DNA from: Chlorobiota bacterium
GTDB lineage: Bacteria > Bacteroidota > Ignavibacteria > Tepidaquicellales > OLB5
Assembly: GCA_022616535.1 (NCBI GenBank)
Contig: JAKEEM010000055.1
Location: 16,784-80,783, forward strand
Direction: 5' to 3'
Length of the DNA: 64,000 nt
Shown here piece by piece: positions 7,120 through 14,230 of the stretch. The notes below the pieces were generated by a model. The model had not been told where the DNA came from and ran no database searches. It saw only the letters and a list, made by a program, of their open reading frames with translations. Made by a program: the position numbers and the translations under genes. The stretch's first letter is position 1, and each line of letters opens with the position of its first letter.

Positions 7120-8490
7120 ATGAAAAAGAAGGGTAAGACCATAGGGGAGGTTAATTCCTCCCCTTATAAATATTCTTTTTACGTGCCGGAAAATTTAGAT
7201 TATGAAAAGGAATTTCCGTATAAGCCCTACCACCATTTATACATAATGCATAAAATCCATACGGAGCGAATAATACACAGAAAAACAATTAAAAATGGTT
7301 ATGTTAAGTTGAATATGGCTACTTTGCAAAATATACTGCATTGGAGAGATACAAAGAGGGTTTTAGAAAACCTTAAAAAGGGGGGTTTTATTGAATGTGA
7401 TAATCACTTCATTGTTGGGGAGAAGTCACGGGGTTACCGATTAGTAGCAGAATACGGAGGTAAAACAAGGAGGGTTGAGGTTGAGGACAGGGTAATAATT
7501 AGGAGATTAAGAAGGTTTAACGATTCAAGAGCTAAGCTATATCCACCAAAGTATCAAAGGTTAAAGGATTATTTAGAGCTTGTTGAAATAGACTATAAAA
7601 AAGCGAATAAGTTTATTGAGGAAAATTGCACGGAGGAAAAGTATAATCTAAAACGTCAAGCCTTAAAAAACAGCTCACGGAATTATTTAAAGGAATTTAA
7701 TTTTGAGGATTGGAAAAATATCTATCAACATTCAGTAGATTCAATTTACTTCAAAGATGATTTGTATTTTGTTAAGGATGATACAGGTCATAGAGTCCAC
7801 ACAAACATAACTAATCTTCCCAAAGATTTAAGACAATTCCTAAGCTATAAAGGGGAGAGGTTGTCGAATTTGGATATAGCTAACTCACAACCATTTATGC
7901 TTAGTGTTATATTGATTCTTTCAGCGAAAATGACCTCGACTTTTTCATTAGAAAATGTAATATTTAATTCTTTAAATAAGAGTAATACTTCTTATTCTAC
8001 ACCATTACCTTATAGCAATAACGTTTCACTTTCATTGAATTTAATGCCTGAAGACGTGAAAAGGTATATTGACCTCACCAGCAATGGAGTGTTATATGAG
8101 TATTTAATGCAGGATTTAGGGGAGTGCGACAGGCAGGAATTGAAACATAAGCTATTTGAGAGGGTTTTTTATAGGGATTCAAACAACAAAAAGAGGGAAT
8201 TCAAGGAGGAAAAAATCTTTAGAAGCTATTTTCCTACTGTAACGGAATTGATTAAGGAGTTTAAGGCTGAAAACTATAAAAAATTACCTATTGAAATGCA
8301 AAGGAAAGAATCTGAGATTGTTTTAGAGCGGATTGCAATGCGGATATTAAGGGAATTTCCAGAATGTTATTTCTTAACGATTCACGATTCAATTTTAACC
8401 CCTCAATCAAATGGCAACCTTGTTAAAAGTGTAATGGAGGAGGAGTTTCAGAAATTTTGCGGTATAGTGCCAAGAATCAAAATAGAGTAG
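7120..8490 (+). CDS. Putative minimal family-A-like polymerase / replication protein
   Basis: 456 residues. Residues ~60-100 look like a winged helix ('MATLQNILHWRDTKRVLENLKKGGFI'). Three polymerase-like motifs follow in order: A with D252 in 'LDIANSQP', B as R338-x3-K342-x3-F346-x3-F350 ('RQELKHKLFERVFY'), and C as H422-D423 in 'TIHDSI'. The end, 'VPRIKIE', resembles the Pol I C-terminal strand. This order fits the palm and fingers of family A DNA polymerases or T7-type RNA polymerases. No 3'-5' exonuclease domain fits in the N-terminal part. The steric-gate position (D+5) is Gln, not the Glu of DNA polymerases, and HDS rather than HDE is closer to RNA polymerases. Preceded by the 149-residue gene. 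The function is inferred from motifs only. Confidence 0.6.
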   Translation: MKKKGKTIGEVNSSPYKYSFYVPENLDYEKEFPYKPYHHLYIMHKIHTERIIHRKTIKNGYVKLNMATLQNILHWRDTKRVLENLKKGGFIECDNHFIVGEKSRGYRLVAEYGGKTRRVEVEDRVIIRRLRRFNDSRAKLYPPKYQRLKDYLELVEIDYKKANKFIEENCTEEKYNLKRQALKNSSRNYLKEFNFEDWKNIYQHSVDSIYFKDDLYFVKDDTGHRVHTNITNLPKDLRQFLSYKGERLSNLDIANSQPFMLSVILILSAKMTSTFSLENVIFNSLNKSNTSYSTPLPYSNNVSLSLNLMPEDVKRYIDLTSNGVLYEYLMQDLGECDRQELKHKLFERVFYRDSNNKKREFKEEKIFRSYFPTVTELIKEFKAENYKKLPIEMQRKESEIVLERIAMRILREFPECYFLTIHDSILTPQSNGNLVKSVMEEEFQKFCGIVPRIKIE

Positions 8491-8652
8491 AAATAGAGTA
8501 AAAAGATGTAGGGAATAGCACAGAAATAGCACGTAGAGTGCTTTAAAATGCATTTAAAGGGCTTCTGAGAAGCTGTTTAGGGTGAGGTTAAAGTGAATTA
8601 TTACAGTCCATAAAAAAGGGGGATTTCTTAAGCCCATAAAAAAAAGAGAGTT

Positions 8653-9021
8653 TTACTTCGGAGTAATATACTTAGGCAATCTTTCTCCAACATATTCAAA
8701 CTGCCCCGTTGTATCAACTATGAAATAAGCAGTATTTCTTACCATACCTCCAAAACTGTTTCTTCCCCCATAATCTAATTCATAAATGTAGGGATAAAAT
8801 GGAAACAAATCAAAATTTAAATTTTCTGTTTCATTTTTGTATACTTCATAATTAGTTTGAGTAATTTTCCACCCGTAATTTTTAAATGATTCAGGGTCTT
8901 TTAAATTTGTCCTTAAATAACTTTCGCATTTATCTTTCATTTTATCTTCAAAGGTTACCTCCGCTTGTTTTTCATTACAGCCGATAAATAAAACCGTGAT
9001 TGTGAGTAGAAGTAACTTCAT
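8653..9021 (-). CDS. Small lipoprotein, copy 1
   Basis: A 122-residue protein starting with a lipoprotein signal 'MKLLLLTITVLFIGC', so Cys15 is the predicted lipidated residue. The mature part contains 'FEDKMKDKCESYLR', 'DPESFKNYGWKI' and 'YELDYGGRNSFGGMVRN', resembling small immunity- or exclusion-type lipoproteins, although I cannot name the family. It is a close paralogue of the gene at 9606-9974. Its ATG overlaps the stop of the HEPN-type gene by 4 bp, so they are translationally coupled. Confidence 0.8.
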   Translation of the reverse strand: MKLLLLTITVLFIGCNEKQAEVTFEDKMKDKCESYLRTNLKDPESFKNYGWKITQTNYEVYKNETENLNFDLFPFYPYIYELDYGGRNSFGGMVRNTAYFIVDTTGQFEYVGERLPKYITPK

Positions 9022-9050
9022 TTTTTTATTTTCTTTTTATTAAAGTTTCT
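8981..9050. repeat. 70-bp perfect repeat, copy 1
   Basis: Identical to 9934-10003. It encodes the lipoprotein signal sequence and, on the upstream side, the last codons of the HEPN-type gene. Divergence begins abruptly beyond both edges upstream, while the rest of the lipoprotein genes remain similar. This marks a recent duplication or gene-conversion tract. Confidence 0.9.
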
Positions 9051-9491
9051 CAATAGTGCTTCTAAAAAAGGTTTCAATTCCTTATACAATTGATTAAACT
9101 CTTTATATTTTTTTTCAAAGTCTATACCTTTAATACTCTCAATTTCCTTGACAGCTTTAACGTATCCAGACTTAAAGTTTTTGGGATTAACTACAACCCA
9201 TTTCTTACCATCATAAATATGAATATTATGGTTATGAGCAAAAATATTTCTAATACGGTTTAATTGTATAAGTTTTTCTCCGACTTTATTATCAATTTTG
9301 TCCGGAAAGGTTTTTTTTAGTATATTGAGTTTTAAACCAAAATTAAAATACTCATCCTGTAAAACCTCCAAAAGAAAATCTACCTTTGCGTGTCCAAAGT
9401 AATGACACGTTATTGCTAAACTAATTTGAGATTCTATAACTATTGTCTTTTCAATAACCTCCGCTCTATATTTAGAAATTTTTGTTTTCAA
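9018..9491 (-). CDS. HEPN-like protein with R-x4-H motif
   Basis: A 157-residue helical protein. Residues 81-86 are 'RNIFAH', an R-x4-H motif preceded by a helical segment ('GEKLIQLNRI'), typical of HEPN-superfamily RNases found in toxin, abortive-infection and defence systems. The C-terminal half is charged and helical and ends in a Lys-rich tail 'NKKKIKK' that falls in the 70-bp duplicated DNA. It overlaps the next lipoprotein gene by 4 bp. HEPN proteins without RNase activity also exist (for example in mobile-element hypothetical proteins), so toxicity is only inferred. Start chosen at the ATG at 9491. Confidence 0.6.
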   Translation of the reverse strand: MKTKISKYRAEVIEKTIVIESQISLAITCHYFGHAKVDFLLEVLQDEYFNFGLKLNILKKTFPDKIDNKVGEKLIQLNRIRNIFAHNHNIHIYDGKKWVVVNPKNFKSGYVKAVKEIESIKGIDFEKKYKEFNQLYKELKPFLEALLRNFNKKKIKK

Positions 9492-9605
9492 AATTCAGAT
9501 ATTTTTGCTTTCAAGTTTAAAAAAAGTTAATAAATGTTAAGTTTTCTTACGATATAAAAAAGGAATTTTCCCGGTAACCTTAAAACATAGATATATAATA
9601 TGAAT

Positions 9606-9974
9606 TTACTTAGGGACTACATACATTGGCAATCTGTCGCCAACATATTCAAACTGCCCCGTTGTATCAACCATAAAATAAACTGTATTTCTAACCATTC
9701 CTCCAAGACTGTTTTTTGCACCATAATCTAACTCATACGCAAGAGGATAGTATTTATAATCATAACCAGTATATTTTTCCTTTATTTTTTTGTAATCCTC
9801 ATAGTTAGTATGTATAATTTTCCAACCGTAAGTTTTATATGAATCAGGGTCTTTCAAATTTTCCCTTAAATATCTTTCGCATTTATCTTTCATTTTATCC
9901 TCAAAGGTTATCTCTGCCTCTTTTTCTTTGCAACCGATAAATAAAACCGTGATTGTGAGTAGAAGTAACTTCAT
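9606..9974 (-). CDS. Small lipoprotein, copy 2 (paralogue of 8653-9021)
   Basis: A 122-residue lipoprotein with the same signal 'MKLLLLTITVLFIGC' and the same framework as copy 1 ('FEDKMKDKCERYLR', 'DPDSYKTYGWKI', 'YELDYGAKNSLGGMVRN'). Most differences lie in the central part, where it has 'KIKEKYTGYDYKYYPLA'. It lies 4 bp downstream of the 82-residue membrane protein gene. The two lipoproteins bracket the HEPN-type gene, so the order upstream to downstream is membrane protein, lipoprotein, HEPN, lipoprotein. Divergence with an intact frame suggests both copies are kept by selection. Confidence 0.8.
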   Translation of the reverse strand: MKLLLLTITVLFIGCKEKEAEITFEDKMKDKCERYLRENLKDPDSYKTYGWKIIHTNYEDYKKIKEKYTGYDYKYYPLAYELDYGAKNSLGGMVRNTVYFMVDTTGQFEYVGDRLPMYVVPK

Positions 9975-10003
9975 TTTTTTATTTTCTTTTTATTAAAGTT
10001 TCT
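9934..10003. repeat. 70-bp perfect repeat, copy 2
   Basis: Identical to 8981-9050. Here the same DNA encodes the start of lipoprotein copy 2 and the last codons ('TLIKRK') of the 82-residue membrane protein gene in place of the HEPN tail. Confidence 0.9.
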
Positions 10004-10227
10004 TTTTGGCTTTTCTTTCCTCTTCTAATATTTAACTTCTTTTCTTTTCTAATAAACATAAATATAACTATGGCTATTGTGCTTACCCAAGAAAAAACTA
10101 TTGTAAAAGTATCGTGAATAGTTTCAAATTGATAACCACCATTAATGAAAGTCCACAATACACCCAATAAGTTATTCATAAGCAAAACTGTTAAAACAGG
10201 TTTAAGCGGTAAATCAAACTCGTCCAA
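9979..10227 (-). CDS. Small membrane protein of the element, TTG start
   Basis: An 82-residue protein with two hydrophobic helices (about residues 10-28 and 40-60) and a strongly basic tail 'KEKKLNIRRGKKSQKETLIKRK'. The ORF begins at a TTG inside the last codons of the preceding reading frame (10214-10411), overlapping by 14 bp, so it probably relies on translational coupling because no good Shine-Dalgarno is visible. A downstream in-frame ATG (in 'LLMNNLLG') is a weaker alternative. The family is unknown. Confidence 0.5.
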   Translation of the reverse strand: MDEFDLPLKPVLTVLLMNNLLGVLWTFINGGYQFETIHDTFTIVFSWVSTIAIVIFMFIRKEKKLNIRRGKKSQKETLIKRK

Positions 10228-10411
10228 TAATCCAATTTAATATTGCAAAAGGGAAGATTAATCCTCCTACAAAAAAAACAACTGGAATTGTTATCCAATA
10301 AAATATCGTGCCATAATCAAAAAGTTGTAGTAAAAAACTACTTGCTAACCATACAATAACAGATAAAATCCAATAGGCAGGTAGAAGTATAATCCATTTA
10401 AATGTGTTGAT
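10214..10411 (-). pseudogene. Small membrane ORF whose start codon appears to have lost its G
   Basis: Reading the reverse strand gives 65 open codons, 'INTFKWIILLPAYW...GRV' and stop, with two or three hydrophobic helices. An ideal Shine-Dalgarno (AGGAGG) lies just upstream, but the expected start reads AT-AAAAAAATC instead of ATG-AAAAAAATC. One missing G would remove the start of a protein beginning 'MKKINTFKW'. No ATG, GTG or TTG occurs in frame afterwards. It is therefore a recently broken gene, a base error, or a gene with a non-standard start. It overlaps the 82-residue gene downstream. Confidence 0.5.
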
Positions 10412-10497
10412 TTTTTTATGCCTCCTAAATATTAATATAAGTAAAAATTGAAATTTAATCTATTATCAATTGCATTACATAGAATTAGGAAATTCGT

Positions 10498-10612
10498 TAT
10501 ATTTGTGTATAAAACTTTTAAATTTGGGAAAAAAATAAAGTTTTAGCTTATACAAGCCCGTTAAGGTTAAAAAGGGTTATCCCAAACCTGAAAGTTTCCT
10601 TAATGGGTTTTG
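10498..10612 (+). ncRNA. Candidate small RNA: promoter plus stem-loop at the right end of the element
   Basis: TATATTTG at 10498-10505 matches the TAnnTTTG promoter element. About 45 bp downstream, AAGCCCGTTAAGG (10554-10566) pairs with CCTTAATGGGTTT (10598-10610), allowing two G-U pairs, around an inner GGG/CCC stem. T-rich sequence follows (TTTTGTATTTT). This could be a short structured transcript, or just a terminator-like or recombination-linked hairpin. The rest of the 10412-10721 gap shows no gene. Confidence 0.3.
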
Positions 10613-10711
10613 TATTTTAAAGGTAGCTCAAAATAGTAGGGTATGGATTTCACACCTAATTGCATACCTTAATAGTGTTTGAAGTGAGTCTAAATAGCAG
10701 TGAAACAGCTT

Positions 10712-10777
10712 AAATTATTACGCCCTCGTAGCTCAGCTGGATAGAGCAGCAGTTTCCTAAACCGTTGGTCGGAGGTT
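10712..10777 (+). repeat. Right attachment repeat (5' part of intact tRNA-Arg)
   Basis: This is the right copy of the 66-bp repeat, differing from 4792-4857 only at 10751 (A instead of G). It is fused to the tRNA 3' part, so the complete tRNA is made across the att junction. Confidence 0.9.
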
Positions 10778-10795
10778 CGACTCCTCTCGAGGGTA
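10722..10795 (+). tRNA. tRNA-Arg(CCT), complete, with a mismatch in the anticodon stem
   Basis: A full cloverleaf: acceptor GCCCTCG/CGAGGGT, D stem GCTC/GAGC, anticodon loop TTCCTAA with anticodon CCT reading AGG, T stem GGAGG/CCTCT with loop TTCGACT, discriminator A, and no encoded CCA. The anticodon stem is GCAGT/ACCGT, so positions 29 and 41 are an A-C mismatch. The truncated left copy has G at this position and would pair. AGG is a frequent Arg codon in the neighbouring genes, so this tRNA should matter. Its 5' part and upstream promoter region now come from the integrated element. Confidence 0.95.
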
Positions 10796-10819
10796 CAGAA
10801 GCATAATGTCAAAGCTCAA

Positions 10820-11563
10820 ATGCCAAATAAATTCGAAGGAAAAGCTGCGCTTGTAACGGGTGGAGTGAGGCGGCTCGGAAGGCAAATATCATATTTTCTT
10901 GCTAGTGAAGGATACAATCTTGCTTTGATTTATAACTCAAGTCCAAAAGATGATTTAAAAAAAACTTCCGATTATCTTAAGTCAAGAAAAATTAAGTTTA
11001 AATTTTATAAATGTGACTTAAGAAATGCGGCTCAAATTAAAAACACAATAAACAAAATAGGAAAAGATTTTAAAAAGCTTGATATATTAGTTAATAACGC
11101 GGGAGTGATTAACAAAGTTGGTTTTGAAGAAATTACTCCGCTTCTTTTTGATAACACAGTTGCAGTAAATTTAAGAGCGCCGCTTTTTATAACTCAACAT
11201 TCGTTAAAGTATCTGAGGAAATCACCTAATCCCCTGATTATAAACATAACATCACTAGGCGGATTGCAGAACTGGAGCGGGTTCATACCCTACAGTCTTT
11301 CAAAAACCGGTTTGGTTAAACTTACATATCTTCTTGCCAGAAAGCTTGCTCCAAAGATACGTGTAAACGCAATTGCACCGGGAACAATAATAATTAAGGG
11401 TGAGGAAAAAGGAACCCCCGGTAAAATTGATGTAAAAAAAATTCCTTTGAAAAGATACGGTTCGCCAAAAGATATAATTGAAGCTGTTAGATTTTTAATT
11501 AACTGTAAATATTTAACCGGGCACGTGATTGCCGTTGACGGCGGAAGGCTGTTGAATAACTGA
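10820..11563 (+). CDS. Short-chain dehydrogenase/reductase (FolM/pteridine-reductase-like)
   Basis: A 247-residue Rossmann-fold SDR. The cofactor loop 'TGGVRRLG' carries RR as in pteridine-reductase-like and FolM-like enzymes that prefer NADPH. The usual NNAG is at 'LVNNAG', and the catalytic Ser-Tyr-Lys set is present as 'ITSLGG...YSLSKTGL'. 'NAIAPGTI' follows, and the protein ends with the SDR-type 'TGHVIAVDGGRLL'. The substrate may be a pterin or a 3-oxoacyl group; this cannot be separated from sequence. It starts 24 bp after the tRNA and its TGA overlaps the next ATG. Confidence 0.85.
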   Translation: MPNKFEGKAALVTGGVRRLGRQISYFLASEGYNLALIYNSSPKDDLKKTSDYLKSRKIKFKFYKCDLRNAAQIKNTINKIGKDFKKLDILVNNAGVINKVGFEEITPLLFDNTVAVNLRAPLFITQHSLKYLRKSPNPLIINITSLGGLQNWSGFIPYSLSKTGLVKLTYLLARKLAPKIRVNAIAPGTIIIKGEEKGTPGKIDVKKIPLKRYGSPKDIIEAVRFLINCKYLTGHVIAVDGGRLLNN

Positions 11564-12393
11564 TGGCTTTAAATAAAGCTCCCAAAGCATACAGTAATGA
11601 GAAGTTCTTAAACAGTCCCGCGGCAAGGACTCTAAGGATTCTGGCTGAATACCAGGAGCCTCAGGCGAGGTTCAAAGAGCAGAAGATACGCGATACTGTG
11701 GTTTTTTACGGCTCTGCAAGAATAATCTCAAAAAAAGAGGCAAATAAAAAAATAAGTGCACTTAAAAAATTTAAAAACCCGTCAAAACAAAGAATTGAGG
11801 AAGCAAATACTGCCTTGGAAATGTCCAGATACTACGAGGAGACTGTTGAGCTTTCGCGTCTGCTAACGGAGTGGTCGCTTAAGCAGGACCCTGGGTATAG
11901 GTTCGTAGTTTGCTCCGGCGGGGGACCTGGCATTATGGAGGCGTCAAACCTCGGTGCTAAAAAAGCAGGAGGGAAGTCGATAGGTTTTAACATCAGCCTG
12001 CCACACGAACAGGCGCCGAATCAATTTATTACCCCCTCGCTGAATTTTGAATTTCACTACTTCTTCATGCGAAAGTTCTGGTTTGCCTACCTTGCGAAGG
12101 CGCTTGTAATTATGCCCGGCGGCTACGGGACTCTTGACGAATTGTTCGAGCTGCTGACTCTTGTTCAGACTCAAAAAATCAGGAAAAAAATGCCCGTTGT
12201 TATTCATGACAAAAATTTTTGGGATAGAGTTTTAAATTTTGAAGAGCTGTTAAAGAAAAGACTTATAAGTAAAAAAGATTTGAAGCTGTTTTATATTTCC
12301 GAATCGGTCGAAGATGCGTTTCAATATCTTAAAACCGAGCTTAGAAAATATTACCTTCAAAAACCGGTTAGTTTATTTAACCAAAGGAGCTAA
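11563..12393 (+). CDS. LOG family protein (cytokinin riboside 5'-monophosphate phosphoribohydrolase-like)
   Basis: A 276-residue protein with the LOG signature 'PGGYGTLDELFELLT' around residues 185-200, 'FYGSAR' near residue 45 and 'VCSGGGPGIMEA'. LOG proteins hydrolyse nucleoside 5'-monophosphates to base plus ribose 5-phosphate and are often misnamed lysine decarboxylases. The long N-terminal extension and the insertion after GSAR match the larger bacterial version (TIGR00730 relatives). It is coupled to the SDR gene by a TGATG overlap, and yicC begins 1 bp after its stop. Confidence 0.85.
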   Translation: MALNKAPKAYSNEKFLNSPAARTLRILAEYQEPQARFKEQKIRDTVVFYGSARIISKKEANKKISALKKFKNPSKQRIEEANTALEMSRYYEETVELSRLLTEWSLKQDPGYRFVVCSGGGPGIMEASNLGAKKAGGKSIGFNISLPHEQAPNQFITPSLNFEFHYFFMRKFWFAYLAKALVIMPGGYGTLDELFELLTLVQTQKIRKKMPVVIHDKNFWDRVLNFEELLKKRLISKKDLKLFYISESVEDAFQYLKTELRKYYLQKPVSLFNQRS

Positions 12394-13275
12394 ATGATAA
12401 TCAGCATGACTGGTTTTGGAAAAGCTTCCAAGACCTCAAAAAAAATCGGTATTAAAATTGAACTAAGAAGCATAAACAGCAAATATCTTGAAATTGCTTC
12501 AAGACTTCCCGCTGCCTTCGCGGATAAAGAGCAGGAAATTAAGGAAACTATAAACCGAAGAATTACAAGAGGAAAGATTACTGTTTTAATTTCAATAGAC
12601 GGAAGCGTTGAAAGTGCCGCCAATCTTCAGCTGCAGCCAAAAGCGATTAAAGATTATTACAAGCTCATAAGCGGAATTAAAAAAGCAGCGGGAATAAAAG
12701 AAGATATTAAAATAGAGCATATTTTAAAATTCTCGGAAATATTTAAAGCCCAGGAAAACGGCGATTTGGCTGCTTACTGGACTGATGTAAAAAAAGTCTT
12801 TCTCTCTGCATTGAATGATTTGATGTTAATGAAAACCAAGGAAGGAAAAGTTCTTGAAAAGGATATTATGCAGAGGATAAATTCCATTGATAAAAAACTC
12901 GGTAGAATTGCAAAGCTTTCCAAAAAAAATATTAAGAACTCAAAGGATAAGATTACGGAAAAGGTAAACAATTTGATTTCAAGCATGCAAATAGAAATCG
13001 ATAAAAACCGCCTTGAGTATGAGCTTGTTATGATTAGCGACCGTTTGGATATTACGGAGGAAGTTATACGTGCAAAATCCCACGTTGAATATTTTAGAAA
13101 CAATGTGAAAGACTCCGAGCTTTCCGGACGAAGGCTGAATTTTCTGGTGCAGGAGATAAACAGGGAAATTAATACAATGGCTTCAAAATCAAACAGTTCG
13201 GAAATATCACAGTTTGTGGTTGAAATGAAGGAGGAACTTGAGAAAATTAAGGAACAATTACAGAATATTGAATGA
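12394..13275 (+). CDS. YicC/YloC family endoribonuclease
   Basis: A 293-residue protein with the family's N-terminal 'SMTGFGKA' and the C-terminal signature 'DRLDITEEVIRAKSHVEYFRN', followed by 'GRRLNFLVQEINREINTMASKSN'. This matches the typical length of 290-300. E. coli YicC is a metal-dependent endoribonuclease linked to RNA decay. The middle is a Lys-rich coiled-coil stretch. It lies immediately before gmk, an arrangement seen in many genomes (yicC-gmk-rpoZ-coaBC), which supports the call. Confidence 0.92.
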   Translation: MIISMTGFGKASKTSKKIGIKIELRSINSKYLEIASRLPAAFADKEQEIKETINRRITRGKITVLISIDGSVESAANLQLQPKAIKDYYKLISGIKKAAGIKEDIKIEHILKFSEIFKAQENGDLAAYWTDVKKVFLSALNDLMLMKTKEGKVLEKDIMQRINSIDKKLGRIAKLSKKNIKNSKDKITEKVNNLISSMQIEIDKNRLEYELVMISDRLDITEEVIRAKSHVEYFRNNVKDSELSGRRLNFLVQEINREINTMASKSNSSEISQFVVEMKEELEKIKEQLQNIE

Positions 13276-13327
13276 TTTTGGGCTTTCAAATCTTGCAAAA
13301 TTTAACGATATTTGAGGTCTTTAAAAA

Positions 13328-13882
13328 ATGCTCTTTGTAATAAGCGCACCAAGCGGAGCCGGTAAGACAACAATAATTAAGGAACTATTTAAATTGCTTC
13401 CAGAGTTGGAATTTTCAGTTTCAGCTACAACGAGGAAAAAAAGGGATGGCGAGACAGATGGAAAAGATTATTACTTCATATCGCAAGATGATTTTAAAAA
13501 AAAGATAGATGGGGATGAATTTGTAGAGTATGAAGAAGTTTTCGGTAATTATTATGGAACCTTAAAGAGCGAAGTTGAACCTTGTCTTGGCAAAAACAGG
13601 CATTTAATTTTTGACGTTGATGTTAAGGGTGCATTAAGCTTAAAAAAACTTTATCCCGAAGCAGTAACGGTTTTTATTGATGTTACACTTGATGAATTGG
13701 TGGAAAGGCTTAAAACCAGGGGAACTGAGTCGAACGAAGAAATTGAGAAACGGATATCAAGGATTAAGGAAGAGCTCGAACAGAAGAAGCTTTTTGACTA
13801 CATCGTTCCTAATCCCAGCAAGCCCAATGGACTTCAAAACGCTGTAAAAGAAGTTGAAAAAATAATAAATAAATATAAATAA
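13328..13882 (+). CDS. gmk: Guanylate kinase
   Basis: A 184-residue protein with the P-loop 'SAPSGAGKTTI' at residues 5-15, the GMP-binding 'SATTRKKRDGETDGKDYYF' and 'FVEYEEVFGNYYGT', and the lid 'RLKTRGTESNEEIEKRI'. It phosphorylates GMP to GDP with ATP. It is slightly shorter than the usual ~205 because the C-terminus is compact. It is downstream of yicC and upstream of rpoZ, the standard cluster. Confidence 0.95.
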   Translation: MLFVISAPSGAGKTTIIKELFKLLPELEFSVSATTRKKRDGETDGKDYYFISQDDFKKKIDGDEFVEYEEVFGNYYGTLKSEVEPCLGKNRHLIFDVDVKGALSLKKLYPEAVTVFIDVTLDELVERLKTRGTESNEEIEKRISRIKEELEQKKLFDYIVPNPSKPNGLQNAVKEVEKIINKYK

Positions 13883-13910
13883 TATTAATTAATAAGGAGT
13901 AAATTAAAAT

Positions 13911-14207
13911 ATGCCGATTGAACCCCTTGAAATAGAAGAAGTTGAATCCAAAGCGGGCAATATTTATGAAGCCGTTGTTGTTGCCTCAAAACGCGCAAGG
14001 CAGATTAACGACGAGCTTAAGCTTGAATATAACCAGCGCATAGAGCCGCTCGCCAAATCAGATGACGACGATGATACTGTTGTAAGCAAGGATAAGATGA
14101 ACATCAGTGTTGATTTTGAGAAAAGAGTAAAGCCAACCGAGCAGGGACTGGATGAGCTTCTTTCCGATGAGCTTGAGTTCAGGGACAGGTCTGAAGAAAT
14201 AGATTAA
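13911..14207 (+). CDS. rpoZ: DNA-directed RNA polymerase omega subunit (Bacteroidota type)
   Basis: A 98-residue protein with 'GNIYEAVVVASKRARQINDE', the helix characteristic of the RpoZ/RPB6 family, preceded by a short acidic N-terminus. The C-terminal half is longer and more acidic than in proteobacterial omega, as in Bacteroidota. A Shine-Dalgarno-like AAGGAG lies 13 bp before the ATG. Position between gmk and coaBC is the classical context. Confidence 0.9.
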   Translation: MPIEPLEIEEVESKAGNIYEAVVVASKRARQINDELKLEYNQRIEPLAKSDDDDDTVVSKDKMNISVDFEKRVKPTEQGLDELLSDELEFRDRSEEID

Positions 14208-14230
14208 ATTCACTGAACGACCGGCAGCTT

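Larger units (their letters stand above)
4792..10777. mobile_element. Integrative element in tRNA-Arg(CCT), about 5.9 kb
   Basis: Bounded by 66-bp direct repeats made of the 5' part of tRNA-Arg(CCT), with a tyrosine integrase just inside the left end. The forward genes are integrase, RHH protein, unknown 149-residue protein and a putative polymerase; the reverse genes are two lipoproteins, a HEPN-type protein and two small membrane proteins. The interior is visibly more AT-rich than the flanks. No relaxase, type IV secretion or capsid genes are present, so it is not obviously self-transmissible and may be a satellite or plasmid-like element. Unusually, the element restores the 5' rather than the 3' part of the tRNA. 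Confidence 0.88.
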
